Shown here one piece after another: positions 1-10,184 of a DNA stretch of 64,000 bases (position 1 is its first letter; every line of letters begins with the position of its first letter). Made by a program: the position numbers and the translations under genes. The notes below the pieces were generated by a model. That model did no database searches, was not told the origin of the DNA, and worked only from the letters and a program-made list of their open reading frames with translations. Location of the stretch: NCBI GenBank assembly GCA_945861665.1, contig CAMAVS010000006.1:96674-160673 (forward strand). Direction: 5' to 3'. Source of the stretch: Chitinophaga pinensis. GTDB taxonomy: Bacteria; Bacteroidota; Bacteroidia; UBA4408.

Positions 1-1112
1 AAACAACCTTCAGTATAAATAGAAACTTTTCTGTTGGGAACACCCGGTGTGTAGCCGTCCAACCAAGTATCAAAGGAAGAATCGGCAACCGATAAATTAA
101 AACGCCCGAAATTATCAAAGTGCTTTTGCAATTGCTCATTAAACGTATCGGCATATTCTTGCTCATTAAAAACTCCCGAACGGTACAATAAATAATCACC
201 ATAATAGGTGGTTAATCCTTCGCATACATAACCCAAGCGACTGTAATTTTCTTTGCTGAAATCGTAAGGATACATTTCGGCAGGACGAATGGATTTTATA
301 TTCCACACGTGAAAAAATTCGTGGCTGCTTACACCTAATAAATCGAGATAAGCATCACCTTTCATTATATTGTAAGATGGTCCGAGTGCAATAACAGTAG
401 ACGTTACGTGCTCCACACCGTGATGAAATTTATAGGGCAGTACTTGAAATAGAAAATGGTATTCCGTTGTTGGAAATTCCTTCATCATCATAAACTGCTC
501 GTTTACGAAAATAAAAAAGTCGCGAATCAGCTTTGAAAAATCGGGCTTGCATTCACCTTGAAACCAAAGGTTCACTTCTACTCCATCCATCACAAATTTA
601 TTTCGCTTCAGTGTATCACTTGCTATGAAAGGTGTATCGGCAAGCTCATCAAAACTTTTAGTCTGAAAACTGTGCTCTGATATTTTTTTTGCACCAATAG
701 CAAGTTTGTAATTTTCAGGCACATTCAATTCAACAACACATTCTTCGTTCATCCTGTTGGGCACATACATAAAGCAATTAACAGGGTTTATGTACAATTG
801 TGTGGTATCTAAATAGGATGAACCGGCATTTAATTCGGCTGCATAATAGGTATACTTAATTATTATTTCGGCAGCTTTTGCTGTTTGTATACTCCACGAA
901 TCTTTGTTTATTTTTTTAAATACAAGTGCATTTCCCTTGCCATCAAAGGCTTCCCACTTCTGAATATTCTTTGCAAAATTACCTAGTTCGTATCGGCCGG
1001 GACGCCAAGCAGGTAAGTTAACTACTACTTGTTCTTCAGTATTGTTTGATATTTTATATTCTATTGCAATAGAATGTCGGTGAGCATCATCGCAGGATAC
1101 AGTGTATTTCAT
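1..1112 (-). CDS. M61 family metallopeptidase (glycyl aminopeptidase-like), 3' end outside window
   Basis: The reading frame is open from an ATG at 1112 to the window edge, about 370 residues without a stop. Residues 263-271 read SHEFFHVWN, the zinc-binding HEXXH motif with the extended form typical of M61 peptidases, followed some 35 residues later by EGLTTYYGDYLL, which fits the family's downstream glutamate ligand region. The N-terminal part is beta-rich, as in the M61 N-terminal domain. Members cleave N-terminal Gly/Ala residues; many carry a PDZ domain at the C-terminus, which would lie outside this window. No clear signal peptide is seen at the start. It begins 17 bp downstream of carA on the same strand, so the two are probably cotranscribed, although no functional link is obvious. 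Confidence 0.85.
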   Translation of the reverse strand, partial: MKYTVSCDDAHRHSIAIEYKISNNTEEQVVVNLPAWRPGRYELGNFAKNIQKWEAFDGKGNALVFKKINKDSWSIQTAKAAEIIIKYTYYAAELNAGSSYLDTTQLYINPVNCFMYVPNRMNEECVVELNVPENYKLAIGAKKISEHSFQTKSFDELADTPFIASDTLKRNKFVMDGVEVNLWFQGECKPDFSKLIRDFFIFVNEQFMMMKEFPTTEYHFLFQVLPYKFHHGVEHVTSTVIALGPSYNIMKGDAYLDLLGVSSHEFFHVWNIKSIRPAEMYPYDFSKENYSRLGYVCEGLTTYYGDYLLYRSGVFNEQEYADTFNEQLQKHFDNFGRFNLSVADSSFDTWLDGYTPGVPNRKVSIYTEGC

Positions 1113-1129
1113 AAAACAGAGGAATTTGT

Positions 1130-2263
1130 TTAGAGCGAATTTACTTTTACGTTCGCTTTTTTATATGTCTTAATCATACTAACAAAGTCATCGAACAAAT
1201 AACGCGCATCCAATGGTCCCGGTGAAGCTTCAGGGTGGTATTGTACACAAAAAACAGGTTTGTCTTTTAAGCGCAAACCTTCAATGGTACCATCATTTAA
1301 GTTGATGTGTGTTACTTCAATGTTGGCATTTAATTTTATTGCCTTTTCATCTACTGCAAAGCCGTGATTTTGCGATGTTATTTCGCATTTACCTGTAATG
1401 ATATTCTTAACAGGGTGATTGATACCCCTATGTCCGTTGTGCATTTTATAGGTTGGTATTCCGCAAGTTTCAGCTATGATTTGATGTCCTAAGCAAATAC
1501 CAAAAACAGGTTTACCGGAGTCCATAAGTTGCTTTACCGTTTCATTTACAAAAGGCATTGCTGATGGATCGCCCGGACCATTGGAAAGAAAATAACCATC
1601 GGGATTAAAACCTTTTAAATCACTGTAGGAAGCGTTATACGGAAATATTTTTACATAACAGCCTCGCTCAGCCATACAACGCAAAATATTTTTCTTTATG
1701 CCAAAGTCTAAAGCCGATACTTTGTGTTCAGCATCGGGATTACCTACAAAATAAGGTTCCTTGCAAGATACTTTTGAAGAAAGCTCAAGCCCTTCCATTG
1801 AAGGCACCTTTGCCAATTCCTTTTTCAATTGTTCAATATCCAATATTTCGGATGATACAATGGCATTCATTGCACCTTTGCTGCGTATATGCCTCACAAC
1901 AGAACGTGTATCCACATCGGATATACCCACCATATTTTGGCTTAGGAAATAATCATTTAAGGAGCCATCCCCTCTTTTACGTGAAAAGGTATCGCTAAAA
2001 CTTTTGCAAATCAAACCGGAAATTTTCATTCCTTCGCTTTCTACTTCATCTTTGTTCACACCATAATTACCAATGTGCGTGTTCGCCATTACCATTAATT
2101 GTCCGTAATAGGATGGGTCGGTAAATATTTCCTGGTAGCCGGTCATACCTGTATTAAAACAAATTTCGCCTGTGGCTGTTCCTATTTTACCTACGGCCTT
2201 GCCATTAAAAACGGTTCCATCTTGCAACAATAATACAGCGGGCTTTCTTTCAGTATATTTCAT
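1130..2263 (-). CDS. carA: carbamoyl-phosphate synthase small subunit (glutaminase)
   Basis: This 377-residue protein hydrolyses glutamine and passes ammonia to the large subunit CarB, making carbamoyl phosphate for pyrimidines and arginine. The N-terminal small-subunit domain (about 1-150) is followed by a class I glutamine amidotransferase domain. FGICLGHQ carries the nucleophilic Cys and YHPEASPGP the catalytic His and Glu. Length is normal for the family. It sits just beyond the terminator of the ribosomal operon and ahead of an M61 peptidase; carB is not in the window. No convincing promoter is visible in the short gap to the terminator, so it may rely on readthrough or on a weak promoter. 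Confidence 0.97.
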   Translation of the reverse strand: MKYTERKPAVLLLQDGTVFNGKAVGKIGTATGEICFNTGMTGYQEIFTDPSYYGQLMVMANTHIGNYGVNKDEVESEGMKISGLICKSFSDTFSRKRGDGSLNDYFLSQNMVGISDVDTRSVVRHIRSKGAMNAIVSSEILDIEQLKKELAKVPSMEGLELSSKVSCKEPYFVGNPDAEHKVSALDFGIKKNILRCMAERGCYVKIFPYNASYSDLKGFNPDGYFLSNGPGDPSAMPFVNETVKQLMDSGKPVFGICLGHQIIAETCGIPTYKMHNGHRGINHPVKNIITGKCEITSQNHGFAVDEKAIKLNANIEVTHINLNDGTIEGLRLKDKPVFCVQYHPEASPGPLDARYLFDDFVSMIKTYKKANVKVNSL

Positions 2264-2278
2264 TTATGTAGGTAAAAT

Positions 2279-2314
2279 AAAAAAGGATAAAGCAAAAATA
2301 CTTTATCCTTTTTT
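2279..2314 (-). terminator. rho-independent terminator of the ribosomal protein operon
   Basis: A 14-bp perfect stem, AAAAAAGGATAAAG and its complement, closes an 8-nt loop. It lies 27 bp after the rplQ stop codon and 16 bp before the carA start. The stem's A/T ends give a U-rich tail on the leftward transcript. Its position makes it the natural end of the 18-kb ribosomal operon. Confidence 0.8.
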
Positions 2315-2340
2315 AAAATTAAACGTTGTTTAAAACTTTT

Positions 2341-2895
2341 TTATTCTTCAGTCTTATCATCATCTTTCTTTTTTGCCTTAGGTTTAGCTGAAGCTTTTAG
2401 CTTCGCTTCCTTTTTTGTTTTTGTTTCTTCGACAATAGTAGCATCGGCATCAGCAGGAGTTTCTTTTTTAGCACCTCTTGAACGTCTTGTAGCTTTTTTC
2501 TCTTCCGGTTTAGAAGCAACTTCCGATGTTAAGAATTCGTTGTAATCAACCAATTCAATAAAACACATTTCGGCATTGTCACCTAAACGGTTACCAGTTT
2601 TTAAAATTCTTGTATATCCTCCGGGACGCGTTGCAACCTTTACAGCTATATCTCTGAATAATTCAGCAACTGCCTCCTTTTGTTTCAAGTAACTAAACAC
2701 TATCCTTCTGTTGTGCGTAGAATCGCTTTTTGATTTAGTAATCAAAGGCTCAACATAAGTACGCAACGATTTTGCTTTTGCAAGAGTAGTTGTGATTTTC
2801 TTATGCAATATCAATGAACAAGCCATATTCGACAACATCGCTTTTCTGTGCGAAGTTGTTCTGCCTAAGTGATTGAATTTTTTTCCGTGTCTCAT
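2341..2895 (-). CDS. rplQ: 50S ribosomal protein L17 with charged C-terminal tail
   Basis: The first 120 residues match bacterial bL17 ([20 protein letters not shown] at the start), which binds the 50S subunit near the exit tunnel. Residues about 130-184 form a lysine-, alanine- and glutamate-rich low-complexity tail absent from the roughly 127-residue E. coli protein; such extensions are usual in Bacteroidota. It is the last gene of the operon, after rpoA, and is followed by the hairpin at 2279-2314. Confidence 0.97.
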   Translation of the reverse strand: MRHGKKFNHLGRTTSHRKAMLSNMACSLILHKKITTTLAKAKSLRTYVEPLITKSKSDSTHNRRIVFSYLKQKEAVAELFRDIAVKVATRPGGYTRILKTGNRLGDNAEMCFIELVDYNEFLTSEVASKPEEKKATRRSRGAKKETPADADATIVEETKTKKEAKLKASAKPKAKKKDDDKTEE

Positions 2896-2982
2896 TTTAT
2901 TTTATTATTCAGTTGTTAGTTTTTAGTCTTTAGTGATTGGCATAAAAAGCCCACCTACTAACCACTAATAGCTAGAAACTAT

Positions 2983-3975
2983 TTAGTCTTTATCTAATTT
3001 ATATTTTGCCAAATTCATTCCAAATGTTAAGCTTTTTGCATGAACAAGGTCCTCTAATTCAGTAAGTGATTTTTTACCGAAATTACGGAACTTCAATAGG
3101 TCGTTCTTATTAAAAGAAACCAATTCAGCCAATGTTTCAACATCTGCAGCTTTCAAGCAATTAAGTGCTCTTACAGAAAGGTCCATATCAGCTAATTTTG
3201 TCTTAAGCAATTGACGCATATGCAATGATGTTTCATCAAACTCTTCGCTAGCTGCTTTTTCATCGCTATCCAATGTAATTTTCTCATCAGAAAACAACAT
3301 AAAATGATGAATCAATATTTTAGCCGCTTCTTTCAACGCATCTTTAGGATGTATAGAACCATCGGTAACGATATCAAATATCAGTTTTTCGTAATCTGTT
3401 TTTTGTTCAACGCGATAATTTTCAACGCTATATTTTACGTTTTTAATTGGCGTATAAATTGCATCAATTGGAATAACACCAACTATTGCGCTGCTTGGCT
3501 TATTTTCTTCTGCAGAAACATATCCTCTACCTTTATCAATAGTTAAATCGATTTTTATTTTTGCAGATTGTTCTAAGTTACAAATCACTAACTCAGGATT
3601 TAGAACTTGAAAACCACTGGTTGCTTTACCGATATCGCCTGCAGTAAACGTTGTTTTTCCGGTAACAGTAAGTGATAATCTTTCGTTGTGCATACCTTCA
3701 ATTTGACGCTTAAAGCGAACTTGTTTAAGATTTAAGATTATCTCAGTTACATCTTCCACAACACCTTTTATGGTTGAAAATTCGTGATCAACACCTTCAA
3801 TTTTAATTGTATTAATTGCATAACCTTCAAGAGAGGATAATAAAATTCTTCTCAAAGCGTTGCCTATGGTAATTCCATAACCCGGCTCTAAAGGACGGAA
3901 CTCAAACTGACCTTCTTTTTCAGTAGAATTTACCATTACAACCTTGTCTGGTTTTTGAAATGCTAGTATTGCCAT
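2983..3975 (-). CDS. rpoA: DNA-directed RNA polymerase subunit alpha
   Basis: At 330 residues this has the standard two-domain form. The N-terminal dimerisation domain (about 1-230) contains [18 protein letters not shown], the conserved segment that nucleates polymerase assembly. The C-terminal domain (about 255-330) has the helix-hairpin-helix region [14 protein letters not shown] and [13 protein letters not shown] used for UP-element and activator contact. It lies between rpsD and rplQ, as in the classic alpha operon. Confidence 0.98.
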   Translation of the reverse strand: MAILAFQKPDKVVMVNSTEKEGQFEFRPLEPGYGITIGNALRRILLSSLEGYAINTIKIEGVDHEFSTIKGVVEDVTEIILNLKQVRFKRQIEGMHNERLSLTVTGKTTFTAGDIGKATSGFQVLNPELVICNLEQSAKIKIDLTIDKGRGYVSAEENKPSSAIVGVIPIDAIYTPIKNVKYSVENYRVEQKTDYEKLIFDIVTDGSIHPKDALKEAAKILIHHFMLFSDEKITLDSDEKAASEEFDETSLHMRQLLKTKLADMDLSVRALNCLKAADVETLAELVSFNKNDLLKFRNFGKKSLTELEDLVHAKSLTFGMNLAKYKLDKD

Positions 3976-4021
3976 TTTATATAATTTATTTAGTTAATTA
4001 TTTACTTGTTACTCTATTCTA

Positions 4022-4627
4022 CTATCGTGAATACAATTCGACAATTAGTTGTTCTTTAATATTTTCTGGAACTTGAGAACGCTCAGGAGCTGAAATAAAA
4101 GATCCTGACATTGTATCATTATTCCACTCTAACCAAGGAAAAGCATTGTAGTTACTTGAAAGTGAACGTGTAATTATTTCCAATGATTTTGATTTTTCAC
4201 GAATTGCGATTTTGTCACCTGATTTTAAGTGATATGAAGGAACGTTTACTACTTTTCCGTTTACAGTAATGTGACGGTGAGAAACCAGCTGACGAGCACC
4301 ACTGCGTTTAGGAGATATACCTAAACGATACACTACATTGTCTAAACGAGACTCGATTAATTGAATTAATACTTCACCTGTAACACCGTGAGCACGAGAA
4401 GCCCTTTCGAAAGTATTAGCAAATTGTTTTTCTAAAATACCATATGTGTATTTTGCCTTTTGCTTTTCTTGCAATTGAACTGCATATTCCGATTGTTTCA
4501 TTCTCTTCTTAGACAAACCGTGTTGTCCCGGAGGATAATTCTTCTTTTCTAGTACTTTGTCCGGTCCAAAGATTGGTTCTTTAAACTTTCTTGCAATTCT
4601 GGATTTTGGTCCTGTATATCTTGCCAT
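4022..4627 (-). CDS. rpsD: 30S ribosomal protein S4
   Basis: The 201-residue protein has the uS4 N-terminal domain ([15 protein letters not shown]) and the S4 RNA-binding fold ([12 protein letters not shown] to [16 protein letters not shown], about residues 95-155). The zinc-cysteine cluster of some S4 proteins is absent. S4 nucleates 30S assembly and in other bacteria represses the alpha operon; no regulatory structure was identified here. It lies 41 bp downstream of rpsK. Confidence 0.98.
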   Translation of the reverse strand: MARYTGPKSRIARKFKEPIFGPDKVLEKKNYPPGQHGLSKKRMKQSEYAVQLQEKQKAKYTYGILEKQFANTFERASRAHGVTGEVLIQLIESRLDNVVYRLGISPKRSGARQLVSHRHITVNGKVVNVPSYHLKSGDKIAIREKSKSLEIITRSLSSNYNAFPWLEWNNDTMSGSFISAPERSQVPENIKEQLIVELYSR

Positions 4628-4668
4628 TTTTTATAAATTATAATGTAATAAAATATTATTTTTAAAAA

Positions 4669-5079
4669 TTAAACACGTCTTCTTTTTGGTGGACGACAAC
4701 CGTTGTGCGGCATTGGAGTAACATCAACAATCTCTGTTACCTCAATTCCTGTAGTTGATAAAGAGCGAATTGAAGAATCACGTCCGGCACCAGGGCCTTT
4801 GATGTATACTTTTACTCTTCTTAGTCCTAAATCAAATGCTACCTTTCCACAATCAGCTGCTGCTAGTTGTGCTGCATAAGGCGTATTTTTTTTAGAGCCT
4901 TTGAATCCCATTTTACCAGCAGATGCCCAAGAAATAACATCGCCATTCATATTGGTTAATGAAATAATGATGTTGTTAAAAGATGCATTGATATGAGCTT
5001 CACCGATAGCCTCTACCTTTACTACTCTTTTTTTGGTTACTTTTGCTTTACCTGCTGGCGCTGTTGCTTGTTTTGCCAT
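4669..5079 (-). CDS. rpsK: 30S ribosomal protein S11
   Basis: This 136-residue uS11 has the typical platform-protein signature [13 protein letters not shown] and the C-terminal [19 protein letters not shown] short basic N-terminal extension precedes the conserved [15 protein letters not shown]. It sits between rpsM and rpsD. Confidence 0.98.
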   Translation of the reverse strand: MAKQATAPAGKAKVTKKRVVKVEAIGEAHINASFNNIIISLTNMNGDVISWASAGKMGFKGSKKNTPYAAQLAAADCGKVAFDLGLRRVKVYIKGPGAGRDSSIRSLSTTGIEVTEIVDVTPMPHNGCRPPKRRRV

Positions 5080-5112
5080 TTTTATTTATTCAGTTTATAT
5101 AATTTCTATTTA

Positions 5113-5487
5113 CTATTTAGTTGCAATCTTTTTGTTTGCAACCGTTTTCTTTTTACCTTTTCTTGTACGGGCATTGTTTTTGGTTGTTTGACCGCGAACA
5201 GGCAAACCAACTCTATGTCTTATTCCTCTGTAAGAACCAATATCCATTAAACGTTTAATACTTAACTGAACCTCAGAACGCAAAGAACCTTCAACCTTCA
5301 TTTCACTGATAATGTTCCGAATTTTACCCAATTGATCATCGTTCCAATCTTGAACTTTAATATTAAAATCAATGTCAGCTTTCAACAATATTTTTTGAGC
5401 GGAACTTCTTCCAATACCGAAGATGTAGGTTAGACCTATTTCTCCTCTTTTGTTTTTTGGTATGTCAATACCTGCAATTCTTGCCAT
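5113..5487 (-). CDS. rpsM: 30S ribosomal protein S13
   Basis: The 124-residue uS13 starts [20 protein letters not shown] and ends in a lysine-rich tail after [20 protein letters not shown], the segment that reaches the P-site tRNA. It follows rpmJ and precedes rpsK. Confidence 0.98.
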   Translation of the reverse strand: MARIAGIDIPKNKRGEIGLTYIFGIGRSSAQKILLKADIDFNIKVQDWNDDQLGKIRNIISEMKVEGSLRSEVQLSIKRLMDIGSYRGIRHRVGLPVRGQTTKNNARTRKGKKKTVANKKIATK

Positions 5488-5518
5488 TTATTTTTATTTT
5501 TATTTTTACAGTAAATAA

Positions 5519-5635
5519 TTACCCTTGACGTTGTTTAAACTTAGGGTTCTTTTTGTTTATTACATATAGCCGCCCTTTACGTCTTACAATTTTGCAATCA
5601 ACACTTCTTTTTTTGATAGATGTTCTTACTTTCAT
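5519..5635 (-). CDS. rpmJ: 50S ribosomal protein L36
   Basis: This 38-codon gene starts at the ATG at 5635 and ends with TAA at 5519-5521. The protein begins [20 protein letters not shown] and ends [13 protein letters not shown], a clear bL36. Only one cysteine is present, so it is the zinc-free (C-) form. It lies between infA (8 bp upstream) and rpsM, the usual place. Confidence 0.96.
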   Translation of the reverse strand: MKVRTSIKKRSVDCKIVRRKGRLYVINKKNPKFKQRQG

Positions 5636-5643
5636 TTTACTTT

Positions 5644-5862
5644 TTATTTATATCTGAACGAAATTCTTCCTTTTGTTAAATCATATGGCGACATTTCAAC
5701 TTTTACCTTATCGCCTGGTAATATTTTAATATAGTGCATTCTCATTTTTCCGGATATGTGCCCAACAATAACGTGACCATTTTCCAATTCAATTTTAAAC
5801 ATTGCATTGGACAAAGCCTCTAATATTGTTCCGTCTTGTTCAATTGACGATTGTTTTGGCAT
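5644..5862 (-). CDS. infA: translation initiation factor IF-1
   Basis: The protein is 72 residues long, the usual length for IF-1. It has the S1-like OB fold with [39 protein letters not shown] and the terminal [10 protein letters not shown]-1 occupies the A site of the 30S subunit during initiation. It is placed between map and rpmJ. Confidence 0.97.
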   Translation of the reverse strand: MPKQSSIEQDGTILEALSNAMFKIELENGHVIVGHISGKMRMHYIKILPGDKVKVEMSPYDLTKGRISFRYK

Positions 5863-5873
5863 TTATCTTTCTT

Positions 5874-6665
5874 TTATATTATTTCTAAATTTCTTTCACT
5901 TAAAACAGCTTCAATAAAATCAAACGATGATAGTATATCTGCCTTATCTTTTTTTATTGCAATGGTGTGCTCAAAATGCGCTGATGGTTTCCCGTCTGCT
6001 GTTCGTATTGTCCAACCATCCTTGTCTTGAATAATTGTTTTTACACCCATATTAATCATTGGCTCAATCGCAATCACTAATCCTTCCTGAACCTTAACTC
6101 CACTACCTCTTTTTCCGTAATTAGGTACTTCAGGACTTTCATGTAATTTTTTGCCCAATCCGTGACCAACCAACTCTCTTACCACAGAATAACTATTCTT
6201 CTCAGCATATTCTTGAACGGCATTGCTGATATCTCCAATTCTGTTTCCTATGGTAGCCATCTCAATTGCCTTGTATAAACTCTCTTTGGTAACTTTCAAC
6301 AATTGTTTCGTCTCGGGTTTCACTTCGCCAACCATAAATGTATAGGCTGAATCACCATGAAAACCATTTTTAAAGACACCGCAATCAACTGAAAGCACAT
6401 CACCATCCTTTAGTTCATATTCTCCGGGAAAACCGTGAACAATTACCGAATTAGGCGATATACAAAGACTGTATGGAAAACCGCTGTAACCTTTAAACGA
6501 AGGCTTTGCACCATTATCGTTTATAAACTCCTCCGCTAATTTATCCAACGTTATCGTTGTAATACCAGGTTTAATAACCTTGGCCACCTCTGCCAATGTT
6601 TTTGCAACAAGTAAAGAACTTTCTCTTATTAATTCAATCTCCTCATTCGTTTTGTAGTAAATCAT
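5874..6665 (-). CDS. map: type I methionine aminopeptidase
   Basis: At 263 residues this is a type I enzyme without the type II insert. It removes the initiator methionine from nascent proteins. The metal ligands are visible in order: SVDCGVFKNGFHGDSA (two Asp), GHGLGKKLHESP (His), AIEPMINMG (Glu) and FEHTIAI (Glu). The gene lies between secY and infA, a frequent arrangement in spc operons. Confidence 0.97.
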   Translation of the reverse strand: MIYYKTNEEIELIRESSLLVAKTLAEVAKVIKPGITTITLDKLAEEFINDNGAKPSFKGYSGFPYSLCISPNSVIVHGFPGEYELKDGDVLSVDCGVFKNGFHGDSAYTFMVGEVKPETKQLLKVTKESLYKAIEMATIGNRIGDISNAVQEYAEKNSYSVVRELVGHGLGKKLHESPEVPNYGKRGSGVKVQEGLVIAIEPMINMGVKTIIQDKDGWTIRTADGKPSAHFEHTIAIKKDKADILSSFDFIEAVLSERNLEII

Positions 6666-6689
6666 CTAATAAGAAACAATTTACTATTA

Positions 6690-8021
6690 TTAACTAGCCA
6701 TTGCCGGTGTGCTCGATGTTCTTCCCTTTATTCTTCCCGACTTCATCAAACCATCATAGTGACGCATTAATAAATGACTTTCAATTTGCTGTAATGTATC
6801 TAAAACAACACCCACCAAAATCAACAAGGATGTTCCACCATAAAAGTGGGAAAACTGTTGATTTATTCCAGCTTTAGATGCAAATGCTGGTAAAATAGCG
6901 ACAAATGCAAGGAAAATAGAACCGGGTAGTGTAATCTTTGACATTACTGAATCGATAAACTCTGCTGTTTTTTTACCCGGCTTAATGCCCGGTATAAAAC
7001 CTCCATTACGTTTCATATCGTCAGCCATTTGGTTAGGATTGATAGTAATAGCAGTATAAAAATAAGTAAACACAACAATAAGCATAGCGAATAAAAAATT
7101 ATGCCAAAAGCCTGTGTAATCACTAATAACTGAAACAAAACCACTCAATGATTCCATTTGTGAAAAACCTACTACCGTTAATGGAATAAACATAATTGCT
7201 TGGGCAAATATGATTGGCATTACACCCGCAGCATTTACCTTTAATGGTATGTATTGACGAACACCTCCGTATTGCTTGTTGCCTACAATTTTCTTAGCAA
7301 ATTGAACCGGAATTCTTCGCGTACCTTGCACCAACAGTATTGAAACAACGATGATAAGGAACAGTACTACTAACTCAACCAATAGAACAACCAATCCGCC
7401 TTGCCCTTCTAATCTTGAAGAGAACTCCGCAATAAAAGCAAAAGGTAAATTTGCAATAATACCAATCATAATAATTAATGAAATACCATTTCCTAATCCT
7501 TTATCAGTTATTTTTTCCCCCAACCACATAATGAACATTGTACCGGCAATTAGCATAATCACTGAGGAAATCCAAAAATATGAACCTGGATTGCTGATAG
7601 CTTCTTGCGGAATTTGTGTTGCAATATAACCAGGAGCCTGCAACGCAGTAACAACAACGGTTAATATACGTGTATATTGACTAATCTTTTTTCTTCCGCT
7701 TTCACCTTCTTTTTGCAAACGTTGAAAATGTGGAATTGCCATACCTAATAATTGCATAACAATAGAAGAAGAGATATAAGGCATAATACCCAATGCAAAT
7801 ACAGACGCTCTCGAGAAAGCACCACCTGCAAAAATATTAATCAATCCTGCTAATCCTGTAGCTTCGCCATTTACCGATTGCAAAACTGTAGAGTCGACAC
7901 CAGGCAAAACTATGTAAGAGCCTAAACGATATATAAGCAAAAATCCAAGGGTATTAAGAATACGGGTTCTTAATTCCTCAATTGCATAAATATTCTTTAA
8001 TGTATTTATAAAATTCTTCAT
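6690..8021 (-). CDS. secY: preprotein translocase subunit SecY
   Basis: This 443-residue membrane protein forms the Sec protein-conducting channel with SecE and SecG. About ten hydrophobic segments are visible. Family signatures include the plug-region LPGVDSTVLQ, GIMPYISSSIVMQLL in TM2 and NPNQMADDMKRNGGFIPGIKPG in the cytosolic loop before TM9. It begins 3 bp after the rplO stop and precedes map. Confidence 0.98.
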   Translation of the reverse strand: MKNFINTLKNIYAIEELRTRILNTLGFLLIYRLGSYIVLPGVDSTVLQSVNGEATGLAGLINIFAGGAFSRASVFALGIMPYISSSIVMQLLGMAIPHFQRLQKEGESGRKKISQYTRILTVVVTALQAPGYIATQIPQEAISNPGSYFWISSVIMLIAGTMFIMWLGEKITDKGLGNGISLIIMIGIIANLPFAFIAEFSSRLEGQGGLVVLLVELVVLFLIIVVSILLVQGTRRIPVQFAKKIVGNKQYGGVRQYIPLKVNAAGVMPIIFAQAIMFIPLTVVGFSQMESLSGFVSVISDYTGFWHNFLFAMLIVVFTYFYTAITINPNQMADDMKRNGGFIPGIKPGKKTAEFIDSVMSKITLPGSIFLAFVAILPAFASKAGINQQFSHFYGGTSLLILVGVVLDTLQQIESHLLMRHYDGLMKSGRIKGRTSSTPAMAS

Positions 8022-8024
8022 TTA

Positions 8025-8474
8025 TTACTTTTGTATTTCAGCAACACCACCATTTGCTTCAATAGCAGCTTTAGCGGTAGCCGAAAATGCGTTTACTTTA
8101 ATATCAACTTTTGCTTTTAGCTCACCTCTACCTAAAATTTTCACTAAATCATTTTTAGAAGCAAGTCCGTTTTCAACAAGAACAGTTCTATCAATAGTGG
8201 TGAACCCTTTTGCTTCAACTAATTTTTGAATAGCATCCAAGTTTATTCCGTGATATTCAATTCTATTGATATTCTTAAATCCAAACTTAGGAACACGTCT
8301 TTGCAAAGGCATTTGACCACCTTCAAATCCTTTTTTACTAGAGTAACCGGATCTTGATTGAGCACCTTTGTGTCCACGTGTTGAAGTGCCACCTCTCCCG
8401 GAACCTTGTCCTCTACCTATCCTCTTTCTATTTTTTGTAGAACCTTCAGCGGGTTTTAAATTATGTAATTCCAT
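8025..8474 (-). CDS. rplO: 50S ribosomal protein L15
   Basis: The 149-residue uL15 has the glycine-rich N-terminus GRGQGSGRGGTSTRGHKGAQ and the following GFEGGQMPLQRRVPKFGF. The length is normal. It lies between rpmD and secY. Confidence 0.98.
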   Translation of the reverse strand: MELHNLKPAEGSTKNRKRIGRGQGSGRGGTSTRGHKGAQSRSGYSSKKGFEGGQMPLQRRVPKFGFKNINRIEYHGINLDAIQKLVEAKGFTTIDRTVLVENGLASKNDLVKILGRGELKAKVDIKVNAFSATAKAAIEANGGVAEIQK

Positions 8475-8491
8475 TTTTCTGTTTTAAAATA

Positions 8492-8668
8492 TTATTTAAT
8501 TACTTCCAATAAATGCTTTACTCTGTTTATCATTCCAAGCACCTGTGGTGATCCTTCAGCTTCGATAACCTGATTCATCTTAGAAAAACCCAATGCTCTA
8601 AGGGTTCTTTTTTGAACCTCAGGCCGATCGATACCGCTTTTTATTTGTTTTATTTTTATGATTGCCAT
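8492..8668 (-). CDS. rpmD: 50S ribosomal protein L30
   Basis: A 58-codon gene runs from the ATG at 8668 to TAA at 8492-8494. The product reads MAIIKIKQIKSGIDRPEVQK at the start and continues with RTLRALGF and NRVKHLLEV, the usual uL30 signature. It fills the space between rpsE and rplO. Confidence 0.95.
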   Translation of the reverse strand: MAIIKIKQIKSGIDRPEVQKRTLRALGFSKMNQVIEAEGSPQVLGMINRVKHLLEVIK

Positions 8669-8681
8669 ACTATCTTTATAA

Positions 8682-9200
8682 TTAACCGTTGAATACTTTT
8701 TCTAATTTAATTCCTCTGTGATCAGCTACAGTTATAGCGTCTCTCATTTGCACAAGTGCGTTTATGGTAGCCTTTACCACGTTGTGAGGATTTGATGAAC
8801 CTTTTGATTTAGCTAATACATCCGTAATTCCAACACTCTCTAACACCGCACGCATCGCACCACCTGCAATAACTCCGGTACCGTGAGCAGCCGGTTTTAA
8901 AAACACATGTGAACCACTGTATTTTCCAAGTTGTTCGTGTGGCACAGTACCTTTTATAATTGGAACTTTAATAAGATTCTTCTTAGCGTCTTCTATTCCT
9001 TTTCTAATAGCATCTGTAACCTCTTTTGCTTTACCTAAACCATAGCCAACTACACCTTTTTCATTTCCAACAACAACAATTGCCGAGAAACTGAAAGTTC
9101 TACCACCTTTGGTAACTTTAGTAACACGTTGAACACTAACTAACCTGTCTTTTAGTTCAATATCGCTTGACTTAACTCTTTTTGTATTTTCGTTTGACAT
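8682..9200 (-). CDS. rpsE: 30S ribosomal protein S5
   Basis: The 172-residue uS5 carries the N-terminal dsRNA-binding-like domain ([20 protein letters not shown]) and the C-terminal domain with [20 protein letters not shown]. The GRTFSF segment is the fidelity and spectinomycin-binding loop. It lies 20 bp downstream of rplR and 13 bp before the rpmD start. Confidence 0.98.
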   Translation of the reverse strand: MSNENTKRVKSSDIELKDRLVSVQRVTKVTKGGRTFSFSAIVVVGNEKGVVGYGLGKAKEVTDAIRKGIEDAKKNLIKVPIIKGTVPHEQLGKYSGSHVFLKPAAHGTGVIAGGAMRAVLESVGITDVLAKSKGSSNPHNVVKATINALVQMRDAITVADHRGIKLEKVFNG

Positions 9201-9220
9201 CTGTGCCTATTTAATATTAA

Positions 9221-9577
9221 TTAGATTACTAAACCACCTTCTCTAATTGCCTCTGCTAATGCTTTTACCCTACCGTGATATAAATAACCGCCACGGTCAA
9301 ATCTGATTTTTTCAAATCCGGCAGCTTTTGCCTTTTCGGCAAATGCTTTTCCAACTAGTTTAGCCTTTTCTATCTTATTCACTTTTTGTGAAGCTATTTC
9401 AGCTTGTTTTGAGGAAGCCGCCAAAAGCGTTTTCCCAATAGAATCATCTATAAGTTGTACATAGATTTGAGTATTGCTTCTAAACACGCTCAATCTTGGA
9501 CCATCTGCTGTTCCGGTAACAATCTTTCTAATCCTTTTCTTGATTCTTGATCTTCTGTATGCTTTTGTAATAGCCAT
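9221..9577 (-). CDS. rplR: 50S ribosomal protein L18
   Basis: This 118-residue uL18 binds 5S rRNA. The conserved RLSVFRSNTQIYVQLIDD and C-terminal FDRGGYLYHGRVKALAEAIR are present. It is located between rplF and rpsE. Confidence 0.98.
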   Translation of the reverse strand: MAITKAYRRSRIKKRIRKIVTGTADGPRLSVFRSNTQIYVQLIDDSIGKTLLAASSKQAEIASQKVNKIEKAKLVGKAFAEKAKAAGFEKIRFDRGGYLYHGRVKALAEAIREGGLVI

Positions 9578-9605
9578 TTTGTATATTATAACCTTATTTT
9601 ATTTA

Positions 9606-10163
9606 CTATTTTTTACTTGCTGATTTACCTGCTTTTCTTCTCAAAATTTCACCTTTGAACTTAATACCTTTTCCTTTGTATGGCTCCGGTGTTCTTAACG
9701 AGCGAATTTTTGCCGCAACTTGTCCTAATAAAGCTTTATCAACCGATTTAAGAATAATTGTAGGATTCTTTCCTTTCTCTGTTTTTGTTTCTATCTTAAT
9801 TTCGACAGGCAATTGAATTGCAACGTTGTGAGAAAAACCCAATGTTAACTCTAGCATTTGACCTTGATTCGCAGCTCTATAACCAACACCCACCAACTCT
9901 TGCTCTGTTGAATAACCTATTGATACACCTTTTATCATATTCGCAATAAGAGAACGATATAAACCGTGCATAGCTCTATGGCGTTTTTGATCCGTTGCTC
10001 TTGCAACGGATACTCTGCTATTATCAATTGTTACTGATATAGCAGAATCTAATTGCTGTGTAAGTTCACCTAATTTACCTTTTACTTTTACCTGATTTTT
10101 ATCAGATACAGTTACCTCAACTCCTTGTGGTACATCTATTGGTAATTTTCCGATTCTTGACAT
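9606..10163 (-). CDS. rplF: 50S ribosomal protein L6
   Basis: The 185-residue uL6 starts MSRIGKLPIDVPQGVEV and has the second-domain signature RSLRTPEPYKGKGIKF. The C-terminal tail is lysine- and serine-rich. It sits between rpsH and rplR. Confidence 0.98.
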   Translation of the reverse strand: MSRIGKLPIDVPQGVEVTVSDKNQVKVKGKLGELTQQLDSAISVTIDNSRVSVARATDQKRHRAMHGLYRSLIANMIKGVSIGYSTEQELVGVGYRAANQGQMLELTLGFSHNVAIQLPVEIKIETKTEKGKNPTIILKSVDKALLGQVAAKIRSLRTPEPYKGKGIKFKGEILRRKAGKSASKK

Positions 10164-10184
10164 TTCTAATTTCCTCCTATTTTA